From assembly GCA_905197905.1 (NCBI GenBank), contig CAJKAP010000004.1:62001-126000 (forward strand): a DNA stretch of 64,000 nt, in the 5' to 3' direction. The position numbers and the translations under genes were made by a program. This DNA comes from an uncultured Sutterella sp. (GTDB taxonomy: Bacteria > Pseudomonadota > Gammaproteobacteria > Burkholderiales > Burkholderiaceae_F). This document shows positions 62,724 to 64,000 of this stretch, one piece after another; position 1 is the first letter of the stretch; each line of letters starts with the position of its first letter. The notes below the pieces were generated by a model, which worked only from the letters and a program-made list of their open reading frames with translations, searched no databases and had not been told where the DNA came from.

Positions 62724-64000
62724 ATGAAAAAACTCTCCTTAGCTGCCATTGCGTTGAGTCTTTGCGCGGCCTTTGGCACGTCGCTTGCCTGCACAACTAT
62801 CATTGCCGATAAAGGCGCTACAGAGGACGGCTCTTTTTTAGTCGCACGCTCGGCTGACAGTAGTGCCTTAAAAGCGCAACACGTTGTGATTCATCCCGCC
62901 ACCAAAGGTCAAAAAGGCATGTATCGCACGGCGGACCATCATGGTGCGAACAACTTTGAATATCCCCTTCCCGAAAACGGCATGCGCTACACCACCGTGC
63001 CCAATTGGAAGACACAGCTCCATGGCGCCACGGGCTTTAATGAAGCGGGCGTGGGCTTTTCTGGGACAGAATCCATCTTTGCGCGTGACGATGCCTTAAA
63101 GATCGATCCTTACGTGGAAGACACTGGAATCACTGAAGACGATATTCCTGATGTGATTTTGCCTCGCGCCAAGACCGCTCGTGAAGGCGTTGCGCTATTA
63201 GGCAAGATTGTGGAAGAAAAAGGCGCTGGCGAAGGCTTTGGCGTTGTCTTTGTCGACAAGGATGAACTCTGGTACTTTGAAACCGGTACGGGTCACCAGT
63301 GGTTAGCCCGTCAGGTCCCGAAGGATCAGTATTTCGCCAGTGGCAACCAAGGACGCTTACAAAAGTATGAAGCGAAAAATCCCGCTTTTATGGCTTCGCC
63401 TACGCTAGTTGAATTCGCGCAAAAGCATGGTTTCTACGATCCGAAGAAAGACGGCGAATTTAATTTCTCTAAGGCCTACTGCCGAGACGACAGTCGCGAT
63501 CGTGACTACAACGACCCGCGCGTTTGGGAAATCCAGCGTCTCTTGACGCCTTCAGTGAAGCAATTCATGACCGAAGGTCGCTCCTTCCCAGTCTTTGCCT
63601 CGCCAGAGAAGAAACTCACCGTTGACGATATGAAGGCACTTCTTCGCAACCACTACGAAGACCACTGGTTTGACCCATATAGCCGAGGACTCAAAACCGA
63701 TACACCGCGCCCGATTAGTGTTTTCCGTACGTACGAGTCGCACGTGATGCAAGTGCGTCCTGAATTGCCCGTTGAAATCGGCGAAGTGACCTACCTCGCG
63801 ATGGGCATGTCGGCGCTCTCTTGCTATGTGCCGTTCTATCATGGGCTCTCGAAGATTCCCGCAGAATACGGAGAAGGCACTGACAAGGCAGACGACACCT
63901 CAGCCTACTGGAAGTATCGCAAGCTCCAAACGCTTGTGATGACGGACTTCCCGAACTTAGCGCCGATTGTCACTAAAGCTTATCGCGCTTGGGAAGATGA
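62724..64000 (+). CDS. C69-family dipeptidase, exported (partial, 3' end outside window)
   Basis: The first 425 codons of a PepD-type peptidase of family C69 (U34). The signal peptide MKKLSLAAIALSLCAAFGTSLA is followed directly by CTTIIADKGATEDGS. In this N-terminal-nucleophile family the cysteine must be freed at the N-terminus, and here signal cleavage would do so (Cys23). SxADS appears as RSADS, and GFNEAGVGFSGTES, YFASGNQGRLQKY and FRTYESHVMQVRPELP are further family segments. It should degrade dipeptides in the periplasm, useful to an amino-acid-fermenting anaerobe. GAGGAAA precedes the ATG. Confidence 0.9.
   Translation, partial: MKKLSLAAIALSLCAAFGTSLACTTIIADKGATEDGSFLVARSADSSALKAQHVVIHPATKGQKGMYRTADHHGANNFEYPLPENGMRYTTVPNWKTQLHGATGFNEAGVGFSGTESIFARDDALKIDPYVEDTGITEDDIPDVILPRAKTAREGVALLGKIVEEKGAGEGFGVVFVDKDELWYFETGTGHQWLARQVPKDQYFASGNQGRLQKYEAKNPAFMASPTLVEFAQKHGFYDPKKDGEFNFSKAYCRDDSRDRDYNDPRVWEIQRLLTPSVKQFMTEGRSFPVFASPEKKLTVDDMKALLRNHYEDHWFDPYSRGLKTDTPRPISVFRTYESHVMQVRPELPVEIGEVTYLAMGMSALSCYVPFYHGLSKIPAEYGEGTDKADDTSAYWKYRKLQTLVMTDFPNLAPIVTKAYRAWED

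Overview
The window is about 64 kb of bacterial chromosome, partial at both ends. It looks like a betaproteobacterium of the order Burkholderiales, most likely a gut anaerobe of the Sutterellaceae (Sutterella/Parasutterella type). This is an inference from gene content: TamA/TamB, a beta-type H-NS, a TtrS/TtrR-like sensor pair, a small tetraheme cytochrome, DcuC, a C69 dipeptidase and a nickel-dependent LarA system in moderately GC-rich, densely packed DNA. No rRNA, tRNA, prophage or CRISPR array was seen.

Layout. 1-2.6 kb: a PLP enzyme and an EamA exporter, divergent from ridA. 2.8-4.7 kb: lpxH and a tandem UspA protein. 4.9-9.1 kb: a LysR regulator divergent from an argininosuccinate-lyase-like enzyme and DcuC. 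9.3-11.7 kb: a nucleotidyltransferase and a DUF2156 protein. 11.9-15.0 kb: a zinc uptake operon (Fur/Zur-type regulator, znuA, znuC, znuB). 15.2-19.5 kb: a second UspA protein, a kinase-like protein and a BisC-type molybdoenzyme. 19.6-22.8 kb: betT and hns. 23.6-31.5 kb: an unknown exported protein, a phosphopantetheinyl transferase-like protein, then tamA-tamB.

31.6-34.7 kb is an IS607-family element with inverted ends, a serine transposase and a TnpB of 621 residues. That is about 200 residues longer than usual, with all RuvC residues intact and a structured non-coding tail. Next is a nickel region: larA-larB-larC-larE (34.8-38.4 kb) reads toward a nickel importer on the other strand (nikA, nikB, nikE and a fused nikC-nikD with a histidine-rich tail) that also carries two paralogous methyltransferases. 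Two near-identical palindromes overlap the promoters of nikA and nikCD, and the nikA leader contains a complete intrinsic terminator just before the ribosome binding site. The importer plausibly supplies the nickel that the Lar proteins build into the LarA pincer cofactor. LarC here lacks its C-terminal domain and its usual N-terminal motifs.

45.9-49.8 kb is purL. 50.1-53.0 kb is a redox operon (quinone-reductase-like protein with a Tat signal, SDR, cyclophilin-like protein) divergent from a LysR regulator. 53.0-57.1 kb holds a DUF305 protein, NhaC, endonuclease I and a tetraheme cytochrome. 57.2-59.9 kb is the two-component pair. The window ends with a DUF3592 protein, a strongly codon-biased aldehyde dehydrogenase and a C69 dipeptidase cut by the right edge.

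The least explained parts are the enlarged TnpB element and the nickel region with its leader RNA, methyltransferases and reduced LarC.
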